Shown: positions 7,213 to 15,013, counted from the stretch's first letter. The stretch: 33,284 nucleotides of DNA from Verrucomicrobiales bacterium (GCA_005801385.1 SYEM01000249.1:1-33284), one strand, 5' to 3'. Notes: generated by a model from the sequence alone, not told the origin. Numbers and translations: made by a program.

Positions 7213-7216
7213 AGAG

Positions 7217-7544
7217 GGACTCACGCGAAGGCGCGGAGACGCGGAGGAAGACCATTTCAGGGAGGAATCGGCTGCACCGCAGAACCATTCAGGACACCCC
7301 GGAATGCCCGGAATACCGCAGACCCGGTGCCATTGCCTCGGATTTGGCCGTGCCTCAGGGAGAACGGCAGCCATCCGAGAACCCCAACCCGGCGGCTCCC
7401 CCCCATTTCCCTCTTCCCAATCCCCCGCTTTGAAAATCCGCCTCTCAGCTCCCCTCTTTTTACTCGGCGTCTCTGCGTCTCCGCGTGAGTCCCCTTCCCC
7501 AACCCTCCGAGTTCCTCGAAGGCACTTGAAGCAGCGGGCATCCC
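7217..7544. mobile_element. MITE-like repeat, right copy, flanking the GxxExxY gene
   Basis: This is the second direct copy of the 6418-6743 element. The inverted ends are at 7219-7242 and 7467-7490, with three mismatches between arms. Long internal blocks match the left copy, including the stretches beginning AGGAAGACCATTTCAGG and CCCAATCCCCCGCTTTGAAA. It fills nearly all of the 347-base gap before the M42 peptidase gene. Its right end supplies the TTGAAG that may act as the -35 of that gene. Confidence 0.8.
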
Positions 7545-7553
7545 TCATACCCT
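7526..7553 (+). promoter_or_regulatory. Probable promoter of the M42 peptidase gene, overlapping the repeat end
   Basis: TTGAAG (7526-7531), a 16-nt spacer and TACCCT (7548-7553) precede the ATG at 7560 by six bases, predicting a leaderless transcript. The -35 half belongs to the duplicated repeat and the -10 lies just outside it. The left repeat copy has the same TTGAAG, but no TAnnnT hexamer at the matching position. Confidence 0.4.
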
Positions 7554-7559
7554 CGCACG

Positions 7560-8630
7560 ATGCGTCCCGAATCGCTCGCGTTCCTCGAAACCCTCGTCAA
7601 CACCCCCAGCCCCACCGGCCACGAACACCGTGGCCAAAGGGTCTGGCTCGACTACGCCCGGCAGTTCGCCGACGAGACGTTCAGTGATGCGTATGGCAAC
7701 TGCGTGGCGCGGATCGGCAAAGGGCGCCGCCCCCGCATCATGCTGGCCGCCCATGCCGACGAGATCGCCATGACGGTCAACCACGTCACCGAGGACGGAT
7801 TCATCCATGTCCGCCGTGCCGGTGGCGTGAACCCCGGCATCACCCGTGCCCAGAGGGCGGTCATCCATTCCAGGACCGGCCCCGTTCACGGCGTCTTCGG
7901 ATCCGTAGCCCCTCACCTCACCAAGGGCGACGACAAGAAGGACGAGCCCAAGATCCACGACCTCTTCCTCGACATCGGGGAGACCTCGCGCGAGGCCGTG
8001 CTGAAGCGGGTCCGGATCGGCGACCCGATCACGATCGCCGCTGGGTTCCAACGTCTCAACGACGACATCGCCGTGGCCCGGGCTTTCGACAACCGAATCG
8101 GCACCTGGGCCGTGGTCGAGGCGCTCCGCCTGATCCGGGAGGATGGCGGCCCGATCGAGGCCGAGGTCTGCGCCGTCTCGAACATCCAGGAGGAGGTCGG
8201 GCTGCTCGGCGCCCGACAGATCGCCTACTCGCTGCACCCGGATGTGGCGCTGGTGGTGGACGTCACCCACGCAACCGACATCCCGACCGTGGACAAACGC
8301 CAGCATGGCGACGTGCGTCTGGGACGCGGCCCGACGCTGACCCACGGCGGCTGCAATCATCCGGAGGTCGTGGCCCGGCTCGAGGAGTGCGCCTCCGATT
8401 CGAAGATCGCACTCCAGCACGAGGCGATGAGCTCCACGAGCGGCACCGATACCGATGCCATCTTCTGGACGCGCGGCGGGATCCCGAGCGCCCTGGTCAG
8501 CCTCCCCAACCGCTACATGCACTCGCCGGTGGAGATGATTTCCCTGAAGGACCTTGCGCAGATCCCGGTCCTGCTCGCGGCCTTCGTCCGGAGCGTCCGG
8601 GGTGGGGAACACTTCAAGGTCGCGCTCTGA
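7560..8630 (+). CDS. M42 family metallopeptidase (glutamyl/aminoacyl aminopeptidase type)
   Basis: This 356-residue protein fits the M42 family, whose members form large cytoplasmic tetrahedral complexes that remove N-terminal residues from peptides. The co-catalytic metal site is readable: H65-A-D67-E in LAAHADEIAM, D177 in AFDNRIG, the E211-E212 pair in NIQEEVGLLGAR, D234 in VVDVTHATD, and H321 in RYMHSPVE. The N-terminal TPSPTGHE block is also typical. Length matches the family. The gene stands alone on the plus strand immediately after a MITE-like repeat and is followed by a GC-rich hairpin. Members were once called endoglucanase M by error; a peptidase role is far more likely. Confidence 0.93.
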   Translation: MRPESLAFLETLVNTPSPTGHEHRGQRVWLDYARQFADETFSDAYGNCVARIGKGRRPRIMLAAHADEIAMTVNHVTEDGFIHVRRAGGVNPGITRAQRAVIHSRTGPVHGVFGSVAPHLTKGDDKKDEPKIHDLFLDIGETSREAVLKRVRIGDPITIAAGFQRLNDDIAVARAFDNRIGTWAVVEALRLIREDGGPIEAEVCAVSNIQEEVGLLGARQIAYSLHPDVALVVDVTHATDIPTVDKRQHGDVRLGRGPTLTHGGCNHPEVVARLEECASDSKIALQHEAMSSTSGTDTDAIFWTRGGIPSALVSLPNRYMHSPVEMISLKDLAQIPVLLAAFVRSVRGGEHFKVAL

Positions 8631-8652
8631 CCGCCAAGGGGGCGTCCCGGGC

Positions 8653-8683
8653 GGGTTCGCGTCGGTGCCGCGGCGCGAATCCC
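8653..8683. other. GC-rich hairpin between the M42 and DUF5069 genes
   Basis: GGGTTCGCG (8653-8661) pairs with CGCGAATCCC (8674-8683) with a single bulged base and a 12-nt loop. It lies 23 bases after the M42 stop. No T-run follows on the plus strand, so termination would be weak or factor-dependent. It could instead be an mRNA 3'-end stabiliser. Confidence 0.35.
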
Positions 8684-8693
8684 GTCAAAAGCG

Positions 8694-8723
8694 TTGCCCC
8701 CTCGGAAACGGTTCGCCTAGTCT
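8694..8723 (+). promoter_or_regulatory. Promoter of the DUF5069 gene
   Basis: TTGCCC (8694-8699), an 18-nt spacer and TAGTCT (8718-8723) lie 29 bases before the ATG at 8753. The same shape is seen before the second peroxiredoxin gene (TTGACT, 18 nt, TAGCCT) and the DUF1549 gene (TTGACC, 18 nt, TAGCGT). The short leader has no Shine-Dalgarno sequence. Confidence 0.5.
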
Positions 8724-8752
8724 GACGGCTCACCGAATTCATCTCGATTACC

Positions 8753-9199
8753 ATGAGTGACTCCTACGTTCCCCTGATCAGCTCCGGCCTCGCCGGCCCG
8801 CTCGGCATCCTCCACCTCCCCCGCCTCTGGCAGAAGGTCTCCCTCGAGGCCCGCGGCAAGCTTGCCCCCGGCTATCCTGGCATCGGCCAGGGCTATGACA
8901 TGATGGTCATCGGCGCCCTCGGACTCAAAGCCGAGGCCGTCAAGGCCTTCATCACCGAGCAGAAGCCCACCTATCCCCAGTTCGAGGCCTGGATCAAGCA
9001 GCAGCCCGGCGTGAACCTCACCAAGGGCAACATCCACAAGCTCAACGTCTCCATCGCCGGCTACATCCATGCCGACGAGACCCGGAAGGGTATCCTCTCC
9101 GCCAACGGTCTCCCGGACGACGGTGGCGTGCTCCCCGACGCCATCAACCTGAACAACCTCGACGACTGGTTCGAGTTCCATCAGGCGGTGCTCAAGTAA
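8753..9199 (+). CDS. DUF5069 domain protein
   Basis: This soluble 148-residue protein has no signal peptide or membrane segment. The N-terminal part (GILHLPRLWQKVSLEARGKL) and the following GYDMMVIGALGLKAEAVKAFI and PQFEAWIKQ fit my recollection of DUF5069, a family found in Verrucomicrobiota and Planctomycetota with no known function. It has its own promoter and a strong intrinsic terminator 25 bases after the stop, so it is a monocistronic unit. Codon use is strongly biased to C-ending codons, which suggests good expression; this is inference. A metabolic or stress role cannot be read from the sequence. Confidence 0.72.
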   Translation: MSDSYVPLISSGLAGPLGILHLPRLWQKVSLEARGKLAPGYPGIGQGYDMMVIGALGLKAEAVKAFITEQKPTYPQFEAWIKQQPGVNLTKGNIHKLNVSIAGYIHADETRKGILSANGLPDDGGVLPDAINLNNLDDWFEFHQAVLK

Positions 9200-9224
9200 C
9201 ACGGGACACCCCTGTGGATCGCAA

Positions 9225-9251
9225 GGCCGGCACCTCGGTGCCGGCCTTTTT
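9225..9251 (+). terminator. Rho-independent terminator after the DUF5069 gene
   Basis: GGCCGGCAC (9225-9233), tetraloop CTCG and GTGCCGGCC (9238-9246) form a perfect 9-bp stem followed by TTTTT and then CTTT. A short A-run before the stem may give some termination in the reverse direction. Confidence 0.92.
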
Positions 9252-9267
9252 CTTTACCTCGGACCGG

Positions 9268-9295
9268 TTGCCGACACCGACTTCCGCGATACGCT
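9268..9295 (+). promoter_or_regulatory. Possible promoter of the PrxQ/BCP gene
   Basis: TTGCCG (9268-9273), a 16-nt spacer and TACGCT (9290-9295) precede the ATG at 9304 by only eight bases, implying a leaderless or nearly leaderless transcript. It directly follows the terminator of the previous gene, so a promoter is expected here. Confidence 0.38.
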
Positions 9296-9303
9296 GACTT
9301 CTT

Positions 9304-9777
9304 ATGCCTAAAGCCATCACACTCGCGCTCAAGGTCGGAGACCGTGCCCCCGATTTCGAGGCACTCACGACGGACGGCACCCAGGCCCGGCTCCGCGACG
9401 CCAAGGGGAAGCCGGTCGTCCTGTTCTTCTATCCCAAGGACGATACCCCGGGATGCACCAAGGAGGCCTGCGGGTTCCGCGACCTCCATGCGGACTTCCG
9501 GAAGAAGGGGGCGCTTGTCTGGGGTGTCAGCGTCGACCCGGTCACCGCCCACCAGAAGTTCACCACCAAGTTCCAGCTCCCCGTCCCGCTGATCGCCGAT
9601 ACGGACAAGTCCATCGTCACCGCCTACGGGGTCTGGGGTGAGAAGGTCTTCATGGGCCGCAAGTACATGGGCACGAACCGGGTCACCTTCCTGATCGGGG
9701 CCGACGGAAGGATCCAGCACATCTGGACCACAGTGAAACCCGAGACCCACCCGGCCGAGGTCCTTGCGGTTCTGTGA
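9304..9777 (+). CDS. bcp: Thioredoxin-dependent thiol peroxidase, PrxQ/BCP type
   Basis: This 157-residue peroxiredoxin reduces hydrogen peroxide and organic hydroperoxides in the cytoplasm using thioredoxin. The active-site block LFFYPKDDTPGCTKEACGFRD contains the peroxidatic Cys51 and the resolving Cys56, five residues apart, which defines the atypical two-cysteine PrxQ class. Later blocks GVSVDPVTAHQKF, PLIADTD and GVWGEKVFMGRKYMGTNRVTFLI are also typical of BCP. The start at 9304 gives the normal length. It is followed by a second peroxiredoxin gene of a different subclass with its own promoter, so the two form a peroxide-defence pair that is probably not one operon. Confidence 0.95.
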   Translation: MPKAITLALKVGDRAPDFEALTTDGTQARLRDAKGKPVVLFFYPKDDTPGCTKEACGFRDLHADFRKKGALVWGVSVDPVTAHQKFTTKFQLPVPLIADTDKSIVTAYGVWGEKVFMGRKYMGTNRVTFLIGADGRIQHIWTTVKPETHPAEVLAVL

Positions 9778-9805
9778 TCCAGGTCCATCCATCTTGTGAA
9801 GTGCT

Positions 9806-9835
9806 TTGACTCGCCACAGGGGCGGCTCCTAGCCT
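9806..9835 (+). promoter_or_regulatory. Promoter of the second peroxiredoxin gene
   Basis: TTGACT (9806-9811), an 18-nt spacer and TAGCCT (9830-9835) stand 37 bases before the ATG at 9873. This is one of the best matches to the promoter shape repeated in the window. The leader of about 30 bases has no Shine-Dalgarno sequence. Confidence 0.55.
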
Positions 9836-9872
9836 TCCACCGCATTAACAACGATCAACCTGTCATTCCATC

Positions 9873-10352
9873 ATGCCCATCCCTGTTGGCTCCAAAGCCC
9901 CTGACTTCGTCCTCAAGCAGAAGACCGCCTCCGGACTCGAGGACATCAAGCTCTCCGACAACTTCGGCAAGAAGAACACCGTCATCCTGTTCTTCCCGCT
10001 GGCCTTCACCGGCGTCTGCACCCAGGAGCTGTGCGACATCACCGCCGGTCTGGGAGCCTACCGGTCGCTGAATGCCGACGTCATCGGCATCAGCGTCGAC
10101 AGTCCCTTTGCCCAAGAGGCCTGGGCGACCCAGAGCAAGATCGGTATCCGACTTGGCAGCGACCTCAACAAGACCACCACGAAGGCCTATGACGTCGTGT
10201 TCCCGAACCTCGCCGGGATCGGAGACACCTCCGCCCGCGCGGCGTTCGTCGTCGACAGGAACGGGGTCGTCCAGTACTCGGAGCAGACCGCGACTCCCAA
10301 GGACCTGCCCAACTTCGAGGCGGTCAAGGCAGCCTTGGCGAAGCTCGGCTGA
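9873..10352 (+). CDS. Peroxiredoxin, AhpE/redoxin type
   Basis: This 159-residue AhpC/TSA-family protein has the active-site block [15 protein letters not shown], with the peroxidatic Cys49 in the PxxxTxxC context and another cysteine at 54. The N-terminus ([12 protein letters not shown]), [13 protein letters not shown], and the [15 protein letters not shown] strand fit the AhpE-like/redoxin branch rather than PrxQ. It should reduce peroxides in the cytoplasm; the electron donor is unknown. There is no signal peptide. The gene has its own promoter and an intrinsic terminator 18 bases after the stop, so it is a single-gene unit next to the PrxQ gene. Confidence 0.92.
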   Translation: MPIPVGSKAPDFVLKQKTASGLEDIKLSDNFGKKNTVILFFPLAFTGVCTQELCDITAGLGAYRSLNADVIGISVDSPFAQEAWATQSKIGIRLGSDLNKTTTKAYDVVFPNLAGIGDTSARAAFVVDRNGVVQYSEQTATPKDLPNFEAVKAALAKLG

Positions 10353-10369
10353 ACCGTCCTTTCTTCCTC

Positions 10370-10403
10370 AACCCCGCAGGCCAGGTGGGCCGCGGGGTTT
10401 TTT
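10370..10403 (+). terminator. Rho-independent terminator after the second peroxiredoxin gene
   Basis: AACCCCGC (10370-10377) pairs with GCGGGGTT (10392-10399); an inner GGCC/GGCC segment can extend the stem. A run of six T follows (10398-10403). Confidence 0.9.
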
Positions 10404-10530
10404 GTTCCCGGGATCGTCCGTGGGGGAGTGCTGGCCTATCGTTCCGCGACTCCCAGCAACCGCCCCCCGGTGCGATCAACCACAGTTTTCGCTCCCAAAA
10501 CCGACCGATCACCGCTCTCATCTCGCCGTC

Positions 10531-11247
10531 ATGTCCGAATCCCCTCAACCCATGGAGTTCAAGATCTGGGCGGCCGACGATGTCGTCTACGGCCCCGTCC
10601 CCCTCGCCACCCTGGAACAGTGGGTGCGGGAGGAGCGGGTCGTGGCCGCGACCTGGGTGCATCTCGGCGGGAAGGACCAGTGGATCAAGGCCGGGGACGT
10701 GGCCGAGCTGAAGGACGCCTTCGCCGGCCGCTCGACGGCCACGGGTGCCGCGGATGAGGTGACCCCGCTGGTGATGGGGCTCCGCCCCGGGATGCTGCGA
10801 CGCGTCCGTGCCCTCTCGGGCATAAACGACCAGCAGCTCGGCCGCTTCGTGCAGATCATGGAGATCGTGAAGGCCGACGCCTACAAGGTCATCGTCCACC
10901 AGGGCGCTCCCGGTGACGCGATGTACGCGGTCCTCGACGGCGAGGTGCGCGCCCGCATCATCGCCGGCGGCAAGGAGACCGAGCTCGCGCGCTTCGGTCC
11001 CGGCGACATCTTCGGAGAGATGGCCCTGTTCGACGGGGGGCCGCGCTCGGCGGACGTCGTCGCAAACTCCTCCTCCACCCTGCTCCGGATCACCGCCAAC
11101 CGGTTCGAGAAACTCTGCACGGAACAGGCCGAACTGGCCACGCCGCTCCTGTTCGAGCTCGCCAAGACCCTGGCCAAACGGATCCGGGCCGACGTGAAGA
11201 AGATCGCCGACGTCTACCAGCTGGCCCGTGCCGGACATCTCGACTGA
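10531..11247 (+). CDS. GYF_2 (DUF4339) plus cyclic-nucleotide-binding domain protein
   Basis: This 238-residue protein has two domains. Residues about 8-65 ([20 protein letters not shown], then [16 protein letters not shown]) look like a GYF_2/DUF4339 module, a presumed peptide-binding fold. Residues about 90-225 form a cyclic-nucleotide-binding domain with [16 protein letters not shown] and the phosphate-binding cassette [16 protein letters not shown], where Glu163 and Arg172 keep the residues that contact cAMP or cGMP in family members. There is no DNA-binding helix-turn-helix and no kinase, so it may be a signalling adaptor; that is inference. The start at 10531 gives an intact GYF_2 module. 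The thiD start follows the stop after one base, so the two are translationally coupled. Confidence 0.87.
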   Translation: MSESPQPMEFKIWAADDVVYGPVPLATLEQWVREERVVAATWVHLGGKDQWIKAGDVAELKDAFAGRSTATGAADEVTPLVMGLRPGMLRRVRALSGINDQQLGRFVQIMEIVKADAYKVIVHQGAPGDAMYAVLDGEVRARIIAGGKETELARFGPGDIFGEMALFDGGPRSADVVANSSSTLLRITANRFEKLCTEQAELATPLLFELAKTLAKRIRADVKKIADVYQLARAGHLD

Positions 11248-11248
11248 G

Positions 11249-12052
11249 ATGCCCTCCCAAAAACACCCGTCCCAGTCCATCGCCCTGACCATTGCCGGTT
11301 CCGACTCCGGCGGCGGTGCGGGACTCCAGGCCGACCTCAAGACCTTCGCCGCCATCGGAACCTTCGGCACCTCGGCCGTCACCTGCCTCACCGCCCAGAA
11401 TCCAAAGAGGGTCTCCGCAGTACAGGCGGTGACCCCCGCGTTCCTGCAGGAACAGATCCGGGCCGCCTTCTCGGAGCTGCGCCCTGCCGCCTGCAAGACG
11501 GGCATGCTCTACAGCGGGTCCCTGATCCGGGCGATGGTGGAGGTCTGGCCCACAAAGAAGGCCCCGCCCCTCGTGGTCGATCCCGTCATGGTCGCCACCA
11601 GCGGCGCCCAACTGCTGAAACCGTCCGCCATACGGACCCTCACACGCGACCTGTTCCCGCTGGCGACCCTCATCACGCCCAATCTCGACGAGGCGGTCCT
11701 GCTGCTCGGACATCCCATCCGATCCCTCGACGAACTGCAGGGCGCCGCGGTGGAACTCCACCTGAGATTCGGATGCGCGGTGCTGCTCAAGGGGGGACAC
11801 CTCCGCCGCAGTCCCAAGGCCTCGGACGTGTTCGTCGACAGCCGCCAGCAGGTGATCCTTTCGGCACCATTCGTTCGAGGAGTGTCCACCCACGGCACCG
11901 GCTGCACCTACTCCGCCGCGATCACGGCCTACCTTGCGCTGGGGCTCGCCCTCGATGAGGCCGTGGGTATGGCGAAGCAGCACATCACGGCCGCCATCGC
12001 ACAGAGCGTCCAGGTTGGACGACACTCGGCGCTGAATCCATTCTGGAGCTGA
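11249..12052 (+). CDS. thiD: Hydroxymethylpyrimidine/phosphomethylpyrimidine kinase
   Basis: This 267-residue ribokinase-fold enzyme phosphorylates HMP and HMP-P for thiamine biosynthesis in the cytoplasm. Signatures include [22 protein letters not shown] at the N-terminus, [55 protein letters not shown], the AVLLKGGHL strand, and the anion-hole block [18 protein letters not shown]. The start is the ATG at 11249, one base after the preceding stop; a GTG at 11228 would overlap the upstream gene. Coupling to a GYF_2/cNMP-binding gene is unusual, and no other thiamine gene is visible. The gene converges on ndk with a 54-base gap. Confidence 0.95.
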   Translation: MPSQKHPSQSIALTIAGSDSGGGAGLQADLKTFAAIGTFGTSAVTCLTAQNPKRVSAVQAVTPAFLQEQIRAAFSELRPAACKTGMLYSGSLIRAMVEVWPTKKAPPLVVDPVMVATSGAQLLKPSAIRTLTRDLFPLATLITPNLDEAVLLLGHPIRSLDELQGAAVELHLRFGCAVLLKGGHLRRSPKASDVFVDSRQQVILSAPFVRGVSTHGTGCTYSAAITAYLALGLALDEAVGMAKQHITAAIAQSVQVGRHSALNPFWS

Positions 12053-12106
12053 ACCCTGACGGAAGGCAGCGCACCGCACGGGGCGCCAACCGGAGGGAAT
12101 GGTGGC

Positions 12107-12523
12107 TCAGACCGGGATCTCGTCGGCCCGGAAGAATCGACGGACCTCGATCTCGGCGTTCTCGGTCGAATCCGAGGCATGGGCGATGTTGTGCATGCTG
12201 TCGGTGCCGAGATCGCCACGGAGGGTTCCCTTGGGGGCCTTGCGGGAATCGGTCGGCCCCAGCAGCTCACGGACCTTCGTCACGGCCTGGTCGCCGGACA
12301 GGATCACCGCCAGGACCGGCTGGGACATCATGAACGACACGATCTCGGGGAAGAACGGGCGGTCCTTGAGATGAGAGTAGTGCTCGGCCAGCAGCTCTGG
12401 GGTCAGGCGCATCATCTTAGCGGCCTGGATGCGGAGTCCGGCGCGCTCGAAGCGGGACAGGACCTCGCCGGAGAGGTTGCGTTCGACGCAGTCGGGCTTG
12501 CAGAGGATGAGTGTGCGTTCCAT
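12107..12523 (-). CDS. ndk: Nucleoside diphosphate kinase
   Basis: This 138-residue enzyme transfers the gamma phosphate of ATP to NDPs in the cytoplasm. It opens MERTLILCKPDCVERNLSGE, with the conserved lysine in the CKPD block. Further on are KDRPFFPEIVSFM, the RELLGPTDSRKAPKGTLRGD block, and the active-site segment DSMHNIAHASDS with the phosphohistidine at His115. The family more often has HGSDS; HASDS is a tolerated variant. Length matches the bacterial family. On the minus strand a TAATCG hexamer lies 7 bases upstream of the ATG, so a very short leader is possible, but the -35 is poor. Confidence 0.96.
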   Translation of the reverse strand: MERTLILCKPDCVERNLSGEVLSRFERAGLRIQAAKMMRLTPELLAEHYSHLKDRPFFPEIVSFMMSQPVLAVILSGDQAVTKVRELLGPTDSRKAPKGTLRGDLGTDSMHNIAHASDSTENAEIEVRRFFRADEIPV

Positions 12524-12651
12524 GGGGCCGCGATTACTGCCGGAAGGAGGCCGGGGGGTAAAGACTGATTCCTGTGGACGAGGATCCCTCCTGAAACCCC
12601 GGGCCTTCCCCGGCGGATGGGTTTCGTGGTTCGATCCTCGGAAAGCGACCC

Positions 12652-14187
12652 ATGCCCGACACCCTGCTTCCCTCCGCCTCCGGTCTTCTCCTCATGGCGC
12701 AGTCGACCCCCACCCCGCAGATCGGCATGAGCCTCCTCACGGAGGCCCTCTTCGCGGTCGGCGCCTGTGTGCTGCTCCTCATGACGCTTCCCGGCGGATC
12801 CCGGATGCGCGCGCGCTGGCCGGTCCTGCTCCTCGTCATGGCACCCCTTCCCTGGATGGTGTCGCTGCTCTTCCAGAATTTCGCCGGCGCGGTCACCGCC
12901 GCAAGACTCCTCACCCGCTTCCTCCTCCTCGCCTCCCTCCTCCAGTCGGTGCTGCTCCTCGCCACAGCGTCGCTCTGGGAACGCCTCCGCAAGCCCCTTC
13001 CACAGATCGTCATCGACGTCCTCCGCTGGATCATGGTCGTCATCGCCTTCATCGCCTTCCTGCACGAGGGAGGAATCAACGCCCAGAACCTGTTCACGGG
13101 GTCGGCCATGCTCACGGCCGCGCTCGGCTTCGCCCTCAAGGACACCCTCGGCAACGTCTTCGCCGGCCTCGCCATCCATGCCGAACACCCGTTCGAGGTC
13201 GGCGACTGGATTCAGTACGACACCAACCCCGCCCACATTGGCCGAGTCGTCGAGGTCAACTGGAGGGCCACCAAGGTCCTCACCCTCGACGAAGCCTATG
13301 TGATCATCCCGAATGGCCAATTGGCTCAGGCCTCCATCCGCAACTTCACGAAGCCCGATCCGTGGTCCAGACGCTCCCTATTCGTCATCGCCCCCTACGG
13401 CGTCCCGACCCAAAGGATCCAGTCGATCATCCTCGATGCCATCCCCGGCAGCTTCGGGGTCCTCGAATACCCATCGCCATCGGTGGTGACCAATGACTTC
13501 AAGGATCGTGGCATCGAGTACTGGGTCCGGTTCTTCACCAAGGACTTCGACAAACGCGACCGGGTGGACGGCATGGCTCGGGACCGCATCTGGTACGCCC
13601 TCGCCAGACACGGCATCGAGATGCCGGTGGCCACCCACTCGATACGTCTCACCCAGATGCCACCGCCCGAGGTCGATTCGGTCGAGGATGCCGTGGAGCG
13701 TCGGATTGCGCGGCTCGGAACGATCGGCCTGCTCAGCGTCTTCGAGGAGAGCGAGCTCCAGCGGATCGCCCGGGAAGGGGCCGAACGGTTGTACGGCGTC
13801 GGCGAACCCATCGTTCGGCAGGGCGCCTCGGGCGAGAGCCTGTTCGTCCTGCTCCAGGGACACGTGGAGGTCACCGCCCGGAGCGGCGACGGTCCGTCCA
13901 CCCGCCTCGCCACCCTCAATGCGGGGGACTACTTCGGGGAGATGTCCCTCCTGACCGGCGCGCCCCGGTCGGCAACCGTGACGGCCCTCGAGGAGACCCG
14001 GGTGCTGGAGATCTCCAAGGCGTCATTCGCCCGGATCATGTCGATGCGCCCTGAATTGGTGACCACACTCGGCAACGCCCTGCAGGCCCGGATGGCCGAT
14101 CGCGATGCCGTGCTCGCCAGCGCCAGGAAGGAAACGGCCGGGGCCGGAGACCTGCTGGGAAGGATTCGCCAATTCTTCGCTCTGTAG
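12652..14187 (+). CDS. MscS-family mechanosensitive channel with C-terminal cyclic-nucleotide-binding domain
   Basis: This 511-residue inner-membrane protein has about four hydrophobic segments near residues 27-45, 58-75, 84-105 and 122-140. The MscS pore helix and beta domain follow (SAMLTAALGFALKDTLGNVF, AGLAIHAEHPFEVGDWIQYD, EAYVIIPNGQLAQASIRNFT). Residues about 350-480 form a cNMP-binding domain with the cassette FGEMSLLTGAPRSATV, in which Glu430 and Arg439 are conserved. Known proteins of this layout (bCNG channels) are gated or modulated by cAMP and have often lost mechanosensitivity. The N-terminal start could also be the ATG at 12694 or 12727. A gene for a small membrane-anchored protein starts 28 bases after the stop and is probably co-transcribed. 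Confidence 0.93.
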   Translation: MPDTLLPSASGLLLMAQSTPTPQIGMSLLTEALFAVGACVLLLMTLPGGSRMRARWPVLLLVMAPLPWMVSLLFQNFAGAVTAARLLTRFLLLASLLQSVLLLATASLWERLRKPLPQIVIDVLRWIMVVIAFIAFLHEGGINAQNLFTGSAMLTAALGFALKDTLGNVFAGLAIHAEHPFEVGDWIQYDTNPAHIGRVVEVNWRATKVLTLDEAYVIIPNGQLAQASIRNFTKPDPWSRRSLFVIAPYGVPTQRIQSIILDAIPGSFGVLEYPSPSVVTNDFKDRGIEYWVRFFTKDFDKRDRVDGMARDRIWYALARHGIEMPVATHSIRLTQMPPPEVDSVEDAVERRIARLGTIGLLSVFEESELQRIAREGAERLYGVGEPIVRQGASGESLFVLLQGHVEVTARSGDGPSTRLATLNAGDYFGEMSLLTGAPRSATVTALEETRVLEISKASFARIMSMRPELVTTLGNALQARMADRDAVLASARKETAGAGDLLGRIRQFFAL

Positions 14188-14215
14188 ACGTCGCAGCCCC
14201 GGTGGACACCAACCC

Positions 14216-15013
14216 ATGAAACTGAACCGTCGTGAAGGCACCTTCCTGACGGCCATCGTCCTCGCCTGGGCCCTGACACCCCTGCTCCTCCACGTCCTCC
14301 TGCCCCGCTACGAGGACCATACCGGCACCGTCATGGTGATCGGCCTGCTCGTTGGCGGCATCGCCATCCTCAGACTCCTCATGGGCGTGGCCCGGCGACT
14401 GGTTCTCGAATGCAGTGATCGTCTCGCCACGCTGGGATTCCAGGTCGTGGACCTCGGATCCGACCAGCTTCCCGGATGGATCCCGGCAGAACATCGGAAC
14501 CGTCCCAGACTCGCTTTCGACGGATTCCGATCGGCCGGGAATCCGTCCTCACGACCGGGCTACGAACGCACGCAGGGAGGTCTGCGGACCGCCCTGTTCG
14601 GATACCGGTGCGGTGAGGAAGAACGGAGGGAAGGGTTCACCGTGATGCGACTCGAGAGCCTGCACTGGTCCTGGCCAGAGTTCTCCTGTGCCGTCGGATC
14701 ACATTGGACCGGGATCCATCCGATCCCGGGATGGGACCGGATGCAGTTCAACGATGATCCAGCGTTCTCGAAAGCCGCCTGGCTCCAGGCACCCCGACCC
14801 GATCGGATCCGGCCGCTCTTCACCCCGGAACTCCGCCGCCTTGTCCTGGACCATCCCAGATTCCGGGTCTTCGCCTCGGGCCCTGTGCTGATGCTGTACA
14901 GCGACTCCTTTCGCCTCATCCCGGGCGAGGCCGAGGCGTTCCTCGAACAGGCAGGCCAGCTGGCCGCCCGATGGACCCAGGCGTTGGAGCGCGTCCAACA
15001 CAGGACTGGGTGA
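14216..15013 (+). CDS. Membrane-anchored protein of unknown function (265 aa), C-terminus encoded by a dispersed repeat
   Basis: The product starts MKLNRREGTFLTAIVLAWAL and has two hydrophobic segments (about residues 10-30 and 40-60), then a soluble domain of about 200 residues rich in Trp and Arg, for example WSWPEFSCAVGSHWTGIHP. I do not recognise the family. It follows the MscS/cNMP gene by 28 bases and may be its partner. The last codons and the TGA stop lie inside a family B double-hairpin repeat whose other copy, at 21193, is intergenic and can encode the same ALERVQHRTG ending. This suggests that repeat insertion replaced or extended the original C-terminus. Confidence 0.8.
   Translation: MKLNRREGTFLTAIVLAWALTPLLLHVLLPRYEDHTGTVMVIGLLVGGIAILRLLMGVARRLVLECSDRLATLGFQVVDLGSDQLPGWIPAEHRNRPRLAFDGFRSAGNPSSRPGYERTQGGLRTALFGYRCGEEERREGFTVMRLESLHWSWPEFSCAVGSHWTGIHPIPGWDRMQFNDDPAFSKAAWLQAPRPDRIRPLFTPELRRLVLDHPRFRVFASGPVLMLYSDSFRLIPGEAEAFLEQAGQLAARWTQALERVQHRTG

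Noticed and set aside
7560-8630. Endoglucanase annotation for the M42 protein
   Set aside because: Early family members were named endoglucanase M by error; the co-catalytic metal ligands support a peptidase.
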